Origin: Bradyrhizobium tropiciagri
GTDB lineage: Bacteria > Pseudomonadota > Alphaproteobacteria > Rhizobiales > Xanthobacteraceae
DNA length: 64,000 nt
Assembly: GCF_018130545.1 (NCBI RefSeq)
Contig: NZ_JAFCKF010000001.1
Location: 1-64,000 of the forward strand
Direction of reading: 5' to 3'
The notes below the pieces were generated by a model. The model was not told where the DNA came from, searched no databases, and was given only the letters and a program-made list of their open reading frames with translations. The position numbers and the translations under genes are program-made. How positions within the stretch are numbered: the first letter of the stretch is position 1; the number at the start of each line of letters is the position of its first letter. Shown here piece after piece: positions 42,163 through 51,188 of this stretch.

Positions 42163-43626
42163 ATGCCCCCCAGGTTTCGAGATATCGTCGAGGAAGCCCG
42201 TCTCTCGGCGCGGGCGCTGCGCGACTATGGCGAGGGTCTATTCAACCCGACGGTGCGGCTCGGCGTCACCGGCCTGTCGCGCGCCGGCAAGACCGTGTTC
42301 ATCACTGCGCTGGTGCACGGGCTGACCCGTGGCGGCCGCTTCCCGGTGTTCGAGGCGTATGCCTCGGGGCGGATCGCGCGGGCCGATCTCGCGCCGCAGC
42401 CCGACGATGCGGTGCCGCGCTTCGCCTATGAGAGCCACGTCCGCACGCTGGTCGAGGAGCGGCGCTGGCCCAATTCGACCAGCGACATCTCCGAGCTCAG
42501 GCTCGTGATCGAGTATCAGCGGCAAAATGGCGCGGACCGCAAGCTCACCCTCGACATCGTCGACTATCCCGGCGAATGGCTGCTCGACCTGCCGCTGCTC
42601 AACAAGAGCTACGAGCAATGGTCGGCGGAGAGCCTTACGCTGTCGCGCGAGCCGCTGCGCGCAAAGCTCGCGGCGCCCTGGCACGCGCATCTCGCGACGC
42701 TGAAGCCCGAGGCCAAAGCGGACGAGCAAGCCGCGCTCGCCGAGGCACGACTGTTCACCGACTATCTGCGCGCCTGCCGCGACGAGCGTTTCGCGATGAG
42801 CCTGTTGCCGCCCGGCCGCTTCCTGATGCCGGGCAATCTCGCCAACACGCCGGCGCTGACCTTTGCGCCGCTCGACGTGCCCATCGACGGCAGCGCGCCC
42901 GATGGCTCGCTATGGGCGATGATGCGGCGGCGCTACGAGGCCTACAAGGACGTCGTAGTCCGGCCGTTCTTCCGCGATCACTTCGCGCGGCTCGATCGCC
43001 AGATCGTGCTCGCCGATGCGCTTGCCGCATTCAACGCCGGCCCCGAGGCGCTGCACGATCTCGAGGCCGCGCTCGCCGGCATCCTCGACTGCTTCCGGAT
43101 CGGCCGCAGCACGATCCTGAGCGCGCTGTTCCGGCCACGGATCGACCGCATCCTGTTCGCGGCGACCAAGGCCGACCATCTGCACCATCAGAGCCACGAC
43201 CGCCTCGAAGCCGTGCTGCGGCGGATCGTGGCCAAAGCCGCCGAGCGTGCCGAATATGCCGGCGCCAGCATCGACGTGGTGGCGCTCGCCGCGGTGCGCG
43301 CCACGCGCGAGGCGCAGGTTCAGCGCGGCCGCGACAAGCTGCCGTCGATCCTCGGTACCCCGGCCCCCGGCGAGGTCGCCAATGGCGAGACGCTCGACGG
43401 TGAGACCGAAGTCGCGACCTTTCCCGGCGACCTGCCCGACAATCCGGAGGAGCTATTCAACGGCGGCTTCCGCGGCCTCTCCAGCTCGGACGCCGGGGCG
43501 GCCGATTATCGTTTCCTGCGCTTCCGCCCGCCGAAGCTGGAACGAAACGGCGATGCGGAGCCGGCGCTGCCTCACATCCGCCTTGACCGCGCCCTCCAGT
43601 TCCTGATCGGAGACAGACTGCAATGA
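42163..43626 (+). CDS. YcjX-family GTP/ATP-binding protein
   Basis: 487 residues, P-loop NTPase of the YcjX/DUF463 family. Walker A GLSRAGKTVF (about 37-46) is the conserved family form, followed by LTLDIVDYPGEWLLDLPLL (Walker B-like with the DYPGEW motif) and DKLPSILGTP. The E. coli homologue is a stress-induced (phage-shock-associated) protein. It overlaps the next gene by four bases (ATGA), the same pairing as ycjX-ycjF. Cytoplasmic or membrane-associated. Confidence 0.87.
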   Translation: MPPRFRDIVEEARLSARALRDYGEGLFNPTVRLGVTGLSRAGKTVFITALVHGLTRGGRFPVFEAYASGRIARADLAPQPDDAVPRFAYESHVRTLVEERRWPNSTSDISELRLVIEYQRQNGADRKLTLDIVDYPGEWLLDLPLLNKSYEQWSAESLTLSREPLRAKLAAPWHAHLATLKPEAKADEQAALAEARLFTDYLRACRDERFAMSLLPPGRFLMPGNLANTPALTFAPLDVPIDGSAPDGSLWAMMRRRYEAYKDVVVRPFFRDHFARLDRQIVLADALAAFNAGPEALHDLEAALAGILDCFRIGRSTILSALFRPRIDRILFAATKADHLHHQSHDRLEAVLRRIVAKAAERAEYAGASIDVVALAAVRATREAQVQRGRDKLPSILGTPAPGEVANGETLDGETEVATFPGDLPDNPEELFNGGFRGLSSSDAGAADYRFLRFRPPKLERNGDAEPALPHIRLDRALQFLIGDRLQ

Positions 43627-44654
43627 ACGAGAAGACGCCCCCGCGGCGGCCGGCGACGTTCAAGCTCGACGATCCCGGCGTGGTCGTGATGGATCCGGAA
43701 GAGGCCGGCCGCCTCACCCGCGGCACGATCCAGATCGTGCCCGAGGCCGAATCCGCGCAGCTTCCGGTGCCAATCGATACGCCGCTGCTGCCGGAACGTC
43801 GTGGCTTCCGCTGGGGCACGCTGTTCTGGAGCGCGGTCGCCGGCCTCGTGGTGCTCGGCACCGGGCTTGGCGTCATCAACCTCGTCGAGGATCTGTTCGC
43901 GCGCAATGAAGGCCTCGGCGTGGTCGGCCTGGGACTCGCCGTGATCGCAGCGGTGGCGCTCGCCGTCGTCACCACCCGCGAGCTGGTCGGCCTGGCGCGG
44001 CTTGCGACCATCGAGAAGTTGCATCTGCGCGCCGAGGAAGTGCTGATCAGCGACGACCGCGCCGCGAGCCGGGCTGTTGTCGCCGATTTGCTCAAGCTCG
44101 CGCACCGGACCCCGCAGCTCGCTCGCGCCCGCAGCGCGTTGCAGAGCCATACCGATGATATCATCGATGGCGCCGACATGATCCGCCTCGCCGAACGCGA
44201 GCTGATGACGCCGCTCGATGAGGAGGCGCGGCGGCTGGTGTCGTCAGCCGCGCAGCGTGTCTCGGTCGTCACAGCGGTCAGCCCGCGCGCGCTGTTCGAC
44301 GTGCTGTTCGTGTTCGTGGCGTCATTGCGGATGATCCGGCAGCTGGCGCGGCTCTATGGCGGCCGGCCCGGCGCGCTCGGCATGATCCGCCTGCTGCGCC
44401 ACGTCATCGCGCATCTGGCGATCACCGGCGGCATGGCCGCGAGCGACAGCCTGATCCAGCAGATGCTCGGCCACGGCATCGCGGCCAAACTCTCGCAGCG
44501 GCTCGGCGAAGGCATGCTCAACGGCCTGTTGACCGCCCGCCTCGGCCTCGCCGCGATCGACGTCACCCGCCCGCTTCCCTTTAACGCCCTGCCCCGCCCA
44601 GCCCTGACCGATCTGGCGAAAGACCTGATCCGCAAGCGCGAGGAAGAGGGATAA
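43623..44654 (+). CDS. YcjF-like membrane protein (DUF697/TIGR01620)
   Basis: 343 residues. Polar N-terminal 55 residues, two membrane helices (about 59-80 and 95-118), a helical linker, then a C-terminal DUF697 region (about 215-330) with SPRALFDVLFVFVASLRMIRQLARLYGGRPG. Its ATG overlaps the stop of the YcjX-like gene, so the two are translated together and probably form an inner-membrane complex. A repeat-filled stretch follows. Confidence 0.85.
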   Translation: MNEKTPPRRPATFKLDDPGVVVMDPEEAGRLTRGTIQIVPEAESAQLPVPIDTPLLPERRGFRWGTLFWSAVAGLVVLGTGLGVINLVEDLFARNEGLGVVGLGLAVIAAVALAVVTTRELVGLARLATIEKLHLRAEEVLISDDRAASRAVVADLLKLAHRTPQLARARSALQSHTDDIIDGADMIRLAERELMTPLDEEARRLVSSAAQRVSVVTAVSPRALFDVLFVFVASLRMIRQLARLYGGRPGALGMIRLLRHVIAHLAITGGMAASDSLIQQMLGHGIAAKLSQRLGEGMLNGLLTARLGLAAIDVTRPLPFNALPRPALTDLAKDLIRKREEEG

Positions 44655-44725
44655 CGGCGCAGCGTCGGCAAGGACACGTTTGCGCCGTGCCCACCATCCA
44701 CGTCGTGCTCGCGACACACACAGCT

Positions 44726-44847
44726 GTCGTCCCTGCGAAAGCAGGGACCCATACGCCGTAGCGGATATTGTGAACGGGGCTCGCCGTTACAGCAACGCAA
44801 GATAACCAGCATCGGTGGTTATGGGTCCCTGCTTTCGCAGGGACGAC
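44726..44847. repeat. Miniature inverted-repeat element, family A
   Basis: Perfect 28-base terminal inverted repeats (44726-44753 and 44820-44847; ends GTCGTCCCTGCGAAAGCAGG) around a 66-bp unrelated middle. Outer ends match the 44-bp palindrome at 11447-11490. It has the shape of a non-autonomous mobile element, though no target-site duplication is obvious. Confidence 0.9.
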
Positions 44848-44875
44848 ATCGAGTGGGTTACGCGAGTGAGCCTGT

Positions 44876-44910
44876 AAGGTGGGCAAAGCCCAGCGTGCCC
44901 ACCCTACGAA
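44876..44910. repeat. Interspersed palindromic repeat, family B
   Basis: Contains GGTGGGCAAAG and GCGTGCCCACCCTACGAA. The second copy is at 57778-57872. Here it overlaps the 3' end of the glycosyltransferase gene, including its stop codon. Confidence 0.8.
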
Positions 44911-46511
44911 TGAGCTTCCTCTGCAAGGGAAGGGAGAAACATCGCCAGTACGCGCCAGCGGAAGAATGTCGTGTCCGGCGACGGCGACAGATTTGGCGTC
45001 CAGCCTGAGATCTTCTCCAGCGCATAGGTGTCCATCACCATGCCGCGCCAGCTCCGGCTCACGCGCTCCAGCGGTTGCCGCACGGCCGTGGTCTCGCTCC
45101 ATAGCGGCAGATTGTTCTCGGGTTCGCGTCCGACGTAGACGCCGACGTGATCGCGGATCTTGTCCATGCCGGGATCGGCAAAGCCCTGGAAGCGGCCGCG
45201 CTCATTGACCTCGATCACCGGCACCTTCCCGCGCAGCAACCAGCGCAGCATCGCATAGGTGCGGTAGTCCGTGGTCGCGACCCAGGTCGCGCCGGTGGCC
45301 TGCACCTGCGCCAGCGTGCGCGCCGCCACCACATCGTAACCCGCCTCGGTCCCGATCGGGTCGGTGCGGCCGATCAGATTCCACGGTGCGAACATGTAGT
45401 AGAGGAAGACGCAGACGACGAAGACGATGCCCGTGGAAATCGCCCTTCGCGCCCAGAACACGGTCGACTTGACCAGGGCAACCGACCAGCCCTCGAACGG
45501 CATCCGCGTGACGTTGATGGCAACCGCGGCAAAGCCGGCCGGCCACAGAAACATCGGCCAGGTGTCTCCGACCCGCAAGGTCAGCGACTTCCAGAGGAAG
45601 TAGATGAACGGCACCAGCACCGCAGTCGCCAGCAGGATCGCGATCGGCTCGCGCCTGAGATAGCCGCGCCATGCCGTCAGCGCCGTGCCGAACAGCGTCA
45701 CCGGCAGCAGCACGAAGCCGACCAGGCCGAACTGCATGCCGATGAATTCGCCGAGGGTGCGAAACGTCAGATCGCGCTCGGCGGTGGCGCGCACCGCTTG
45801 AAAGCGGAACGAGGCCCAGTCGTGCTCGGCGTTCCAGATCAGCACCGGCGAGAACACGATGATCGCGATCAGTGCGGCGAGATAGGGGTACGGACTGCGC
45901 AGCCAGCGCCAGCGCCAGTCCGGCACCAGCGCGAAGGCCAGCACCGCCGGCGCGAACATGATCGCGGTGAATTTCGATAGCAGCGCCAGTCCGGCGAACA
46001 GCCCCGCGGCGAGCCACCAGCGCCCATCATTGCTCTGCGCAAGTCGCACCAGCGACCACAGCATGGCCGCCGAAAATGGGATCAGCGCCGTGTCGGGCGC
46101 GACCTTGGCCATTAACAACCCGTAATAAAGCGCGGCCTCCGGCAGCAGCAGCGCCAGCATCACGGCGCGGACATTGTTCGACGTGACACGGCGGACGATG
46201 TCGGCGAGCAGCAGCTGGGTCGCCAGCATCGCCACGATGCCGCCGAGCCGGACACCGAGATTGGTGTCGCCGAGAACTGCGGTACCAAAGCGGATGAACC
46301 AGGCGACCATCGGGGGATGGTCGAGAAAGGACAGCACGTTCTCCTTCGACCAGGTCCAGTAATAGGCCTCGTCGGTGCGCAGATCGAGCGCATAAGCATA
46401 GACCAGCCGCATCGCGGTCATGGCAACGATCACGGCGATGACGCCGCGCCAGTCCGGCGCGCGCGTGCGGGCCGGCTTAACGCGGATGTTATCGGGAGGG
46501 GCTATCGTCAC
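44904..46511 (-). CDS. ArnT/PMT-type glycosyltransferase (family 39)
   Basis: 535 residues, about eleven to thirteen membrane helices. The first loop contains LRTDEAYYWTWSKENVLSFLDHPPMVAW, with the Asp/Glu pair and the HPP motif typical of GT39/ArnT-like lipid-linked sugar transferases. A C-terminal soluble domain (about 400-535) follows the last helix. It would transfer a sugar from a polyprenyl carrier to lipid A or another envelope acceptor. GTG start at 46511, with no strong ribosome site. The stop codon lies inside a family B repeat, so the last residues may be repeat-derived. Divergent from the cyclase gene. Confidence 0.82.
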   Translation of the reverse strand: MTIAPPDNIRVKPARTRAPDWRGVIAVIVAMTAMRLVYAYALDLRTDEAYYWTWSKENVLSFLDHPPMVAWFIRFGTAVLGDTNLGVRLGGIVAMLATQLLLADIVRRVTSNNVRAVMLALLLPEAALYYGLLMAKVAPDTALIPFSAAMLWSLVRLAQSNDGRWWLAAGLFAGLALLSKFTAIMFAPAVLAFALVPDWRWRWLRSPYPYLAALIAIIVFSPVLIWNAEHDWASFRFQAVRATAERDLTFRTLGEFIGMQFGLVGFVLLPVTLFGTALTAWRGYLRREPIAILLATAVLVPFIYFLWKSLTLRVGDTWPMFLWPAGFAAVAINVTRMPFEGWSVALVKSTVFWARRAISTGIVFVVCVFLYYMFAPWNLIGRTDPIGTEAGYDVVAARTLAQVQATGATWVATTDYRTYAMLRWLLRGKVPVIEVNERGRFQGFADPGMDKIRDHVGVYVGREPENNLPLWSETTAVRQPLERVSRSWRGMVMDTYALEKISGWTPNLSPSPDTTFFRWRVLAMFLPSLAEEAHS

Positions 46512-46628
46512 GGCGCGCTTTTTGTTCGACTCTTAACGGAGTGTCAACGTGCTGCAGTGCCCGCTCATGCGGCCGTCCGGACCCGTGACGGTGTTCAGCC
46601 CGGGAATTAAGCACTAGACTTGCCGATC

Positions 46629-48374
46629 ATGAATCACATGGCCTCCCCCTCGCGCGAGCACCTCCAGGACATGGCCCGCGGCGTCGGCCTACGGCAGGTC
46701 CGGCTGGTCACGGGGGCGATCATGTTCGCCTACCTGATCAGTCATTTCCTCAACCACGCGCTCGGCAATATTTCGACCGAGGCGATGGCGATCGGGGTCC
46801 ACTACCACACCGAGTTCTGGCAGTTCCTGCCGGTCGCGATCGTGTTCTACACCGCCTGCCTGGTGCACACCGCGCTCGGCATCTGGGCGCTTTTTCAGCG
46901 CCGCGAGTTCCACTGGAAGGCAATCGAGCCGCTGCAGCTCACGCTCGGCCTCAGCGTCCCGATGCTGATCGTCGCGCATGTCGTCGGGGTGCGGCTCGGC
47001 CAGACCCTGTACGGGCACGAAAAGCTCTACCCTCAGGAGCTGTACACCTTCTTTATCTCCTCGCCGAACCGGCTGTGGGTGATGCTGGCGGTGCTGGTGA
47101 TCGCCTGGGTGCACGGCTGCATCGGCCTGTATTTCTGGCTACGGCTGCGTGCGTTCTTCCAGCGCGCCGCGCCGTTCCTGCTCGCGACGGCTGTGCTGAT
47201 CCCGACCTTGGCGATGCTCGGCGTCTATCAGGCCGGCCGCGCCACGATGGCGGACTATCAGGATCCCGACTGGCGGCGCGAGGAGCTGTCGGTGCAGAAG
47301 CTCGGCACGGCCGCCCAGGGGGCCATGCTCGAGAACATCACCGATGGGCTGTCGATCGGCTATCTCGGCCTGCTCGGCCTCGTGCTGCTCGCACGCGGCG
47401 CCCGTATGCTGCTGGAGCGCCGCGGCGGCATGATCGCGCTGTCCTATGGCAACGGCCGCACGCTGCGGGTACCGAAGGGGCTGAGCGTGCTGGAAGCGAG
47501 CCTGCGCTACAACGTGCCGCATGCCAGCGTCTGCGGCGGCAGGGCGCGCTGCTCGACCTGCCGCATCCGCATCATCGGCGATCACGCCACCCTGCCCGAG
47601 CCTTCGCCGCGCGAGGCCTTCGTGCTGCACCGGGTCGGCACCGACGATCCGTCGATCCGGCTCGCCTGCCAGCTGCGCCCGACCGGCGACCTGACCTTCT
47701 TCCAGCTGTTCCTGCCGAGCACGATGTCGGCGAACGCCCACGCCACCAATCCGACACGGGTTGGTCAGGAGCGTTATCTCGTCAGCATGTTCGTCGACAT
47801 GCGCGGCTCGACCCAGCTTGCCGAGAAGCGGCTGCCGTTCGACACCGTGTTCATCGTCAACCGCTTCCTCGGCGCGGTGTCGCAGGCGGTGCTGGAAGCC
47901 GGCGGGCGGCCGAACCAGTTCATCGGCGACGGCATGCTGGCGCTGTTCGGGCTCTCTACCGAGCGGCAGGAGGCCTGCCGCCAGGCCCTGCGCGCGGCGG
48001 CGCTGATCGCCGCCAATATCGACGAGCTGAACCAGTTCCTCAGCCACGATCTGCGCGAGCCGATCCGCTTCGGCATCGGCATCCATGGCGGCGAGGTGAT
48101 CGTCGGCGATATCGGCTATCGCGACCACATGGTGTTCACCGCGCTCGGCGATGCCGTCAACGTCGCGGCGCGGCTGCAGGACATGACCAAGGCGCTGGCC
48201 TGCGAGGCGGTGATCTCCGACGAAGTGCGCGTCACCGCGGGCCTCGCCGACGACGCCCTGCCGGCACAGGAGGTCGCGATCCGCGGCCGCAACGAGCCGA
48301 TGACCGTGCGCACGGTCGAGACGACGCGCGTGCTGTCCACGCTGGTCGACGACCGCCGCGCCGTCGCGGCCTGA
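46629..48374 (+). CDS. cyaC: Membrane redox adenylate cyclase, CyaC-like
   Basis: 581 residues. N-terminal membrane region (about 15-270) with six helices and several buried histidines (for example SHFLNHALGN, YHTEFWQFL, IVAHVVGVR, VHGCIGLYF), resembling a succinate-dehydrogenase-type dihaem b anchor. Then a 2Fe-2S ferredoxin domain with Cys302, Cys308, Cys311 and Cys347 (CGGRARCSTC), and a class III cyclase domain: metal Asp in FVDMRGSTQL, FIGDGMLALFG, GDAVNVAARL. The usual substrate-selecting Lys is Gln430. This is the architecture I recall for Sinorhizobium CyaC, a redox-controlled cyclase reporting on quinone state. The start could also be the ATG at 46638. Confidence 0.87.
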   Translation: MNHMASPSREHLQDMARGVGLRQVRLVTGAIMFAYLISHFLNHALGNISTEAMAIGVHYHTEFWQFLPVAIVFYTACLVHTALGIWALFQRREFHWKAIEPLQLTLGLSVPMLIVAHVVGVRLGQTLYGHEKLYPQELYTFFISSPNRLWVMLAVLVIAWVHGCIGLYFWLRLRAFFQRAAPFLLATAVLIPTLAMLGVYQAGRATMADYQDPDWRREELSVQKLGTAAQGAMLENITDGLSIGYLGLLGLVLLARGARMLLERRGGMIALSYGNGRTLRVPKGLSVLEASLRYNVPHASVCGGRARCSTCRIRIIGDHATLPEPSPREAFVLHRVGTDDPSIRLACQLRPTGDLTFFQLFLPSTMSANAHATNPTRVGQERYLVSMFVDMRGSTQLAEKRLPFDTVFIVNRFLGAVSQAVLEAGGRPNQFIGDGMLALFGLSTERQEACRQALRAAALIAANIDELNQFLSHDLREPIRFGIGIHGGEVIVGDIGYRDHMVFTALGDAVNVAARLQDMTKALACEAVISDEVRVTAGLADDALPAQEVAIRGRNEPMTVRTVETTRVLSTLVDDRRAVAA

Positions 48375-48534
48375 CCGGAATCCCCACCCACTGCGAGTGT
48401 GACCTTCCGCACATCCGAACGCGCGTTCAGCAGCGATGCTCGAACGCGTCCCATGCCGGATGCGACTGACTGGCGATGGGTAACACTGCAACCGCGCCGC
48501 GACAGAGTTCAACGCGCATCTGAAGGAGACGACC

Positions 48535-48762
48535 ATGCTTCGCAAAGTCACGCTCGCTCTCGCAACCGCCGCAACGCTCGCTGCCACCGCGCTGGCGCCG
48601 ACCGCAGCCTCCGCCAAGCCGTTCTTCTGGCATCCGTACCATCATCACTTCTGGGGTGGCCCGGGCATCTCCGTCGGCTTCGTCGACTCAGGCTGCTACG
48701 TCACCCGCCTGGTGCTGACGCCCTACGGCTATCGCTATCGCACCGTGAACGTCTGCTACTGA
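48535..48762 (+). CDS. Small exported His/Tyr-rich protein
   Basis: 75 residues. Signal peptide 1-27 (AASA-K). The mature peptide is aromatic and His-rich (FFWHPYHHHFWGGPG), with two cysteines (SGCYVTRL, VNVCY) likely to form a disulfide. The His cluster could bind metal, but no function is known. AAGGAG lies six bases before the ATG, and a terminator follows. Confidence 0.7.
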   Translation: MLRKVTLALATAATLAATALAPTAASAKPFFWHPYHHHFWGGPGISVGFVDSGCYVTRLVLTPYGYRYRTVNVCY

Positions 48763-48788
48763 TCGACCCGACCACCCGGAATCAAAAT

Positions 48789-48820
48789 GCCCCGGTCGCC
48801 TGATGCGATCGGGGCTTTCG
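48789..48820 (+). terminator. Rho-independent terminator after the small exported protein
   Basis: Stem GCCCCGGTCGC / GCGATCGGGGC with one G-T pair, loop CTGAT, then TTTCGTT. It lies 26 bp after the stop. Confidence 0.75.
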
Positions 48821-48982
48821 TTATTGCGATGCAAAGCTGCAAAGCGCTGCGAAAGCTCAATTGACTCGCAATTGTCAGGTGCGACATTTGTCGCCGCGCG
48901 CAGTCCATGATGCGAAGGCGCGCAAGGCAATCCGGGCCTGGTGATGACCAGCCCGGCACAGAACAGCTTCGGAGGAAGCGGA

Positions 48983-50182
48983 ATGCTCGATCGACGAGAC
49001 TTGATGAAGCGCGCCGGGTTGGCCGCGCTGGCGGCGGGGCTGGGATCAAAGGGCGCATTCGCCCTCGACACGGTGACGCTGCCGTTCGGTAATGGTGAAC
49101 GGCCGCTGGTGCGCTACCCGCAGAAGCGCCCGATGATCGGCCTGACCAGCCGGCCGCCGCAGCTGGAAACGCCGTTTGCGATCTTCAACGACGGCCCGCT
49201 GACGCCGAACAACGCGTTCTTCGTCCGCTACCACCTCGCTGGCATCCCCTACGACCTCGATCCGGACAAGTTCACGCTTGAAATCAAGGGCAAGGTCGAC
49301 AAGCCGCTGAAGCTGTCGCTGAAGGATATCCGCAAGCTGAAGGCCACCGAGCTCGTCGCCGTCAACCAGTGCTCAGGCAACAGCCGCGGCTTCTTCAATC
49401 CGCGCGTCGCCGGCGGCCAGCTCGCCAACGGTGCTATGGGCTGCGCGCGCTGGCACGGCGTGCCGCTGAAGACCGTGCTCGACATGGCCGGCGTGCAGGC
49501 CGGCGCCAAGCAGGTCACCTTCAACGGCATGGACGGACCTGTGATGGAGACGACGCCCGACTTCGTGAAGGCGCTCGACATCGACCACGCGCGTGACGGC
49601 GAGGTGATGCTGGCCTGGGGCATGAACGGCGAAGATCTGCCATTCCTCAACGGCTTCCCGCTCCGCCTCGTGGTGCCCGGCTATTACGGCACCTATTGGG
49701 TGAAGCACCTCAACGAGATCACCGTGATCGACAATGTGTTCGAGGGCTTCTGGATGAAGTCTGCCTACCGGATCCCGGACACGCCGAACAACGCGGTCGA
49801 GCCCGGCACCGCACCGAAGGCGACGATCCCGATCAACCGCTTCACGGTGCGCTCGTTCATCACCAGCATTGCCGACGGCGCCAAGGTCAAGGCCGGCCGC
49901 ACCATGCTGCGCGGCATCGCCTTCGACGGCGGCAAGGGCATCAAGGAGGTCGCGGTCTCGATCGACGGCGGCAAGAGCTGGACACCGGCCAAGCTCGGCA
50001 AGGACCTCGGCAAATACGCATTCCGCGAATGGAAGCTGCCGGTGAAGCTCGCGGCGGGCTCATACGATCTGAAGGTGCGCGCCACCAACAATGCCGGCGA
50101 CACCCAGCCGATGGATCCGTTGTGGAATCCGGCCGGCTATCTGCGCAACGTCGTCGAAACCGTGCGCGTCACCGCGGCGTAA
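48983..50182 (+). CDS. sorA: Sulfite dehydrogenase catalytic subunit SorA
   Basis: 399 residues, molybdenum enzyme of the sulfite oxidase family. A twin-arginine signal is present (RRDLMKRAGLAALAAG), so it is exported folded. The Moco domain has the cofactor Cys130 in VNQCSGNSRGFF and conserved GMDGPVMETTPDF; a C-terminal dimerisation domain runs from about 295. It oxidises sulfite to sulfate in the periplasm and passes electrons to SorB, whose gene starts 11 bp downstream. The ATG at 48983 has GGAGGA six bases upstream; an earlier ATG would add fourteen residues ahead of the twin arginines. Confidence 0.92.
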   Translation: MLDRRDLMKRAGLAALAAGLGSKGAFALDTVTLPFGNGERPLVRYPQKRPMIGLTSRPPQLETPFAIFNDGPLTPNNAFFVRYHLAGIPYDLDPDKFTLEIKGKVDKPLKLSLKDIRKLKATELVAVNQCSGNSRGFFNPRVAGGQLANGAMGCARWHGVPLKTVLDMAGVQAGAKQVTFNGMDGPVMETTPDFVKALDIDHARDGEVMLAWGMNGEDLPFLNGFPLRLVVPGYYGTYWVKHLNEITVIDNVFEGFWMKSAYRIPDTPNNAVEPGTAPKATIPINRFTVRSFITSIADGAKVKAGRTMLRGIAFDGGKGIKEVAVSIDGGKSWTPAKLGKDLGKYAFREWKLPVKLAAGSYDLKVRATNNAGDTQPMDPLWNPAGYLRNVVETVRVTAA

Positions 50183-50193
50183 GGAGAAGCATC

Positions 50194-50505
50194 ATGACCA
50201 GCAAGCTGCTTCTCCCCTTCGCCGCGATCGCCGTGCTGTCGATCGGGGCCGCGATCGCCGCGCCCGTCAACTACACGCTTCCCGAGGAAACCGCGGCGTT
50301 CAAGCCGGGTCCCAACCTCGAGGTGGTGCAGAGCAACTGCACGGGCTGCCACTCGGCCGACTACATCAAGACGCAGCCGCAGGGCGAGAAGTTCAAGAAG
50401 GATTTCTGGCAAGCCGAGGTGACCAAGATGATCAAGGTCTACGGCGCGCCGATCGATCAGGCCGACGTCGGCAAGATCGTCGAGTATCTCTCCGCGACCT
50501 ATTGA
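50194..50505 (+). CDS. sorB: c-type cytochrome SorB
   Basis: 103 residues. Signal peptide about 1-22 (AIAA-P). One haem site, NCTGCHSADY (Cys49, Cys52, His53), and a probable axial Met in VTKMIKVYG. Electron acceptor of SorA, delivering electrons to cytochrome c oxidase. AAGGAG lies eight bases before the ATG, and the gene is directly downstream of sorA, forming the usual sorAB unit. Confidence 0.92.
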   Translation: MTSKLLLPFAAIAVLSIGAAIAAPVNYTLPEETAAFKPGPNLEVVQSNCTGCHSADYIKTQPQGEKFKKDFWQAEVTKMIKVYGAPIDQADVGKIVEYLSATY

Positions 50506-50522
50506 GAGGCGGTCGATCGATC

Positions 50523-50556
50523 CCCCCGCGCAGCGGCCGATGCGCCCGCGCGGGGG
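50523..50556 (+). terminator. Possible terminator after sorB
   Basis: Nine-base GC stem CCCCCGCGC / GCGCGGGGG with a sixteen-base loop, 18 bp after the sorB stop. There is no T-run, so it may need Rho. Confidence 0.4.
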
Positions 50557-50788
50557 CATCTTGGCCATTCAGGTTTAGTGGAACCGATCTTTTTGCAGCG
50601 CATCAATTGACCATGAAACAGGCAATCCGGCACCACCCCCCCGCAAAGCGGGTTGTTTCCGGGCAAAAACACACCGTGGTTTGATCTACCCAGCTTTTTT
50701 CAAACTGCTATCCTGTGCGGTACGGACAAGCCGGTTTGTGCGGGGACCGACTGGTCTGTTTTCGATTGATTCCGCGGAGACGACTGGA

Positions 50789-50989
50789 ATGCCCAAAGGT
50801 ACAGTGAAGTGGTTCAACCCGACCAAAGGCTATGGATTCATCCAGCCCGCATCGGGCGGCAAGGACATTTTCGTGCATATTTCAGCAGTTCAGAAGGCCG
50901 GCCTTCAGAGCCTCAACGAAGGCCAGTCCGTTGAATACGAAGAAATTGCAAATCGCGGCAAGACGTCAGCCGAAAACCTCAAGGTCTAG
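50789..50989 (+). CDS. CspA-family cold-shock protein
   Basis: 66 residues, a single cold-shock domain: [17 protein letters not shown] (RNP1), [10 protein letters not shown] (RNP2) and QSVEYEEI. It binds single-stranded RNA/DNA and acts as an RNA chaperone; the paralogue cannot be named. GGAGAC precedes the start. The upstream gap of over 280 bp leaves room for a long 5' leader, often present in csp genes, but no specific motif is recognisable. Confidence 0.92.
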   Translation: MPKGTVKWFNPTKGYGFIQPASGGKDIFVHISAVQKAGLQSLNEGQSVEYEEIANRGKTSAENLKV

Positions 50990-51188
50990 CGCGTCAGCGC
51001 CAGATCCCGCGGCGCACTCTCGGACGCGAGCCGGGAGTGAGAGCCGATCCAAAACATACGCATGACGTTCGGCGGAGCGGGCACGATGCCCGCGCGCCAC
51101 GGCGTTGAACTTTTCTCAGCAGCGATCGATCGCGCGCTGTTGCTCACTCTCTCCTTTGCGGAAAGCAGCGCGCCCCTGAGCTGCCAGC

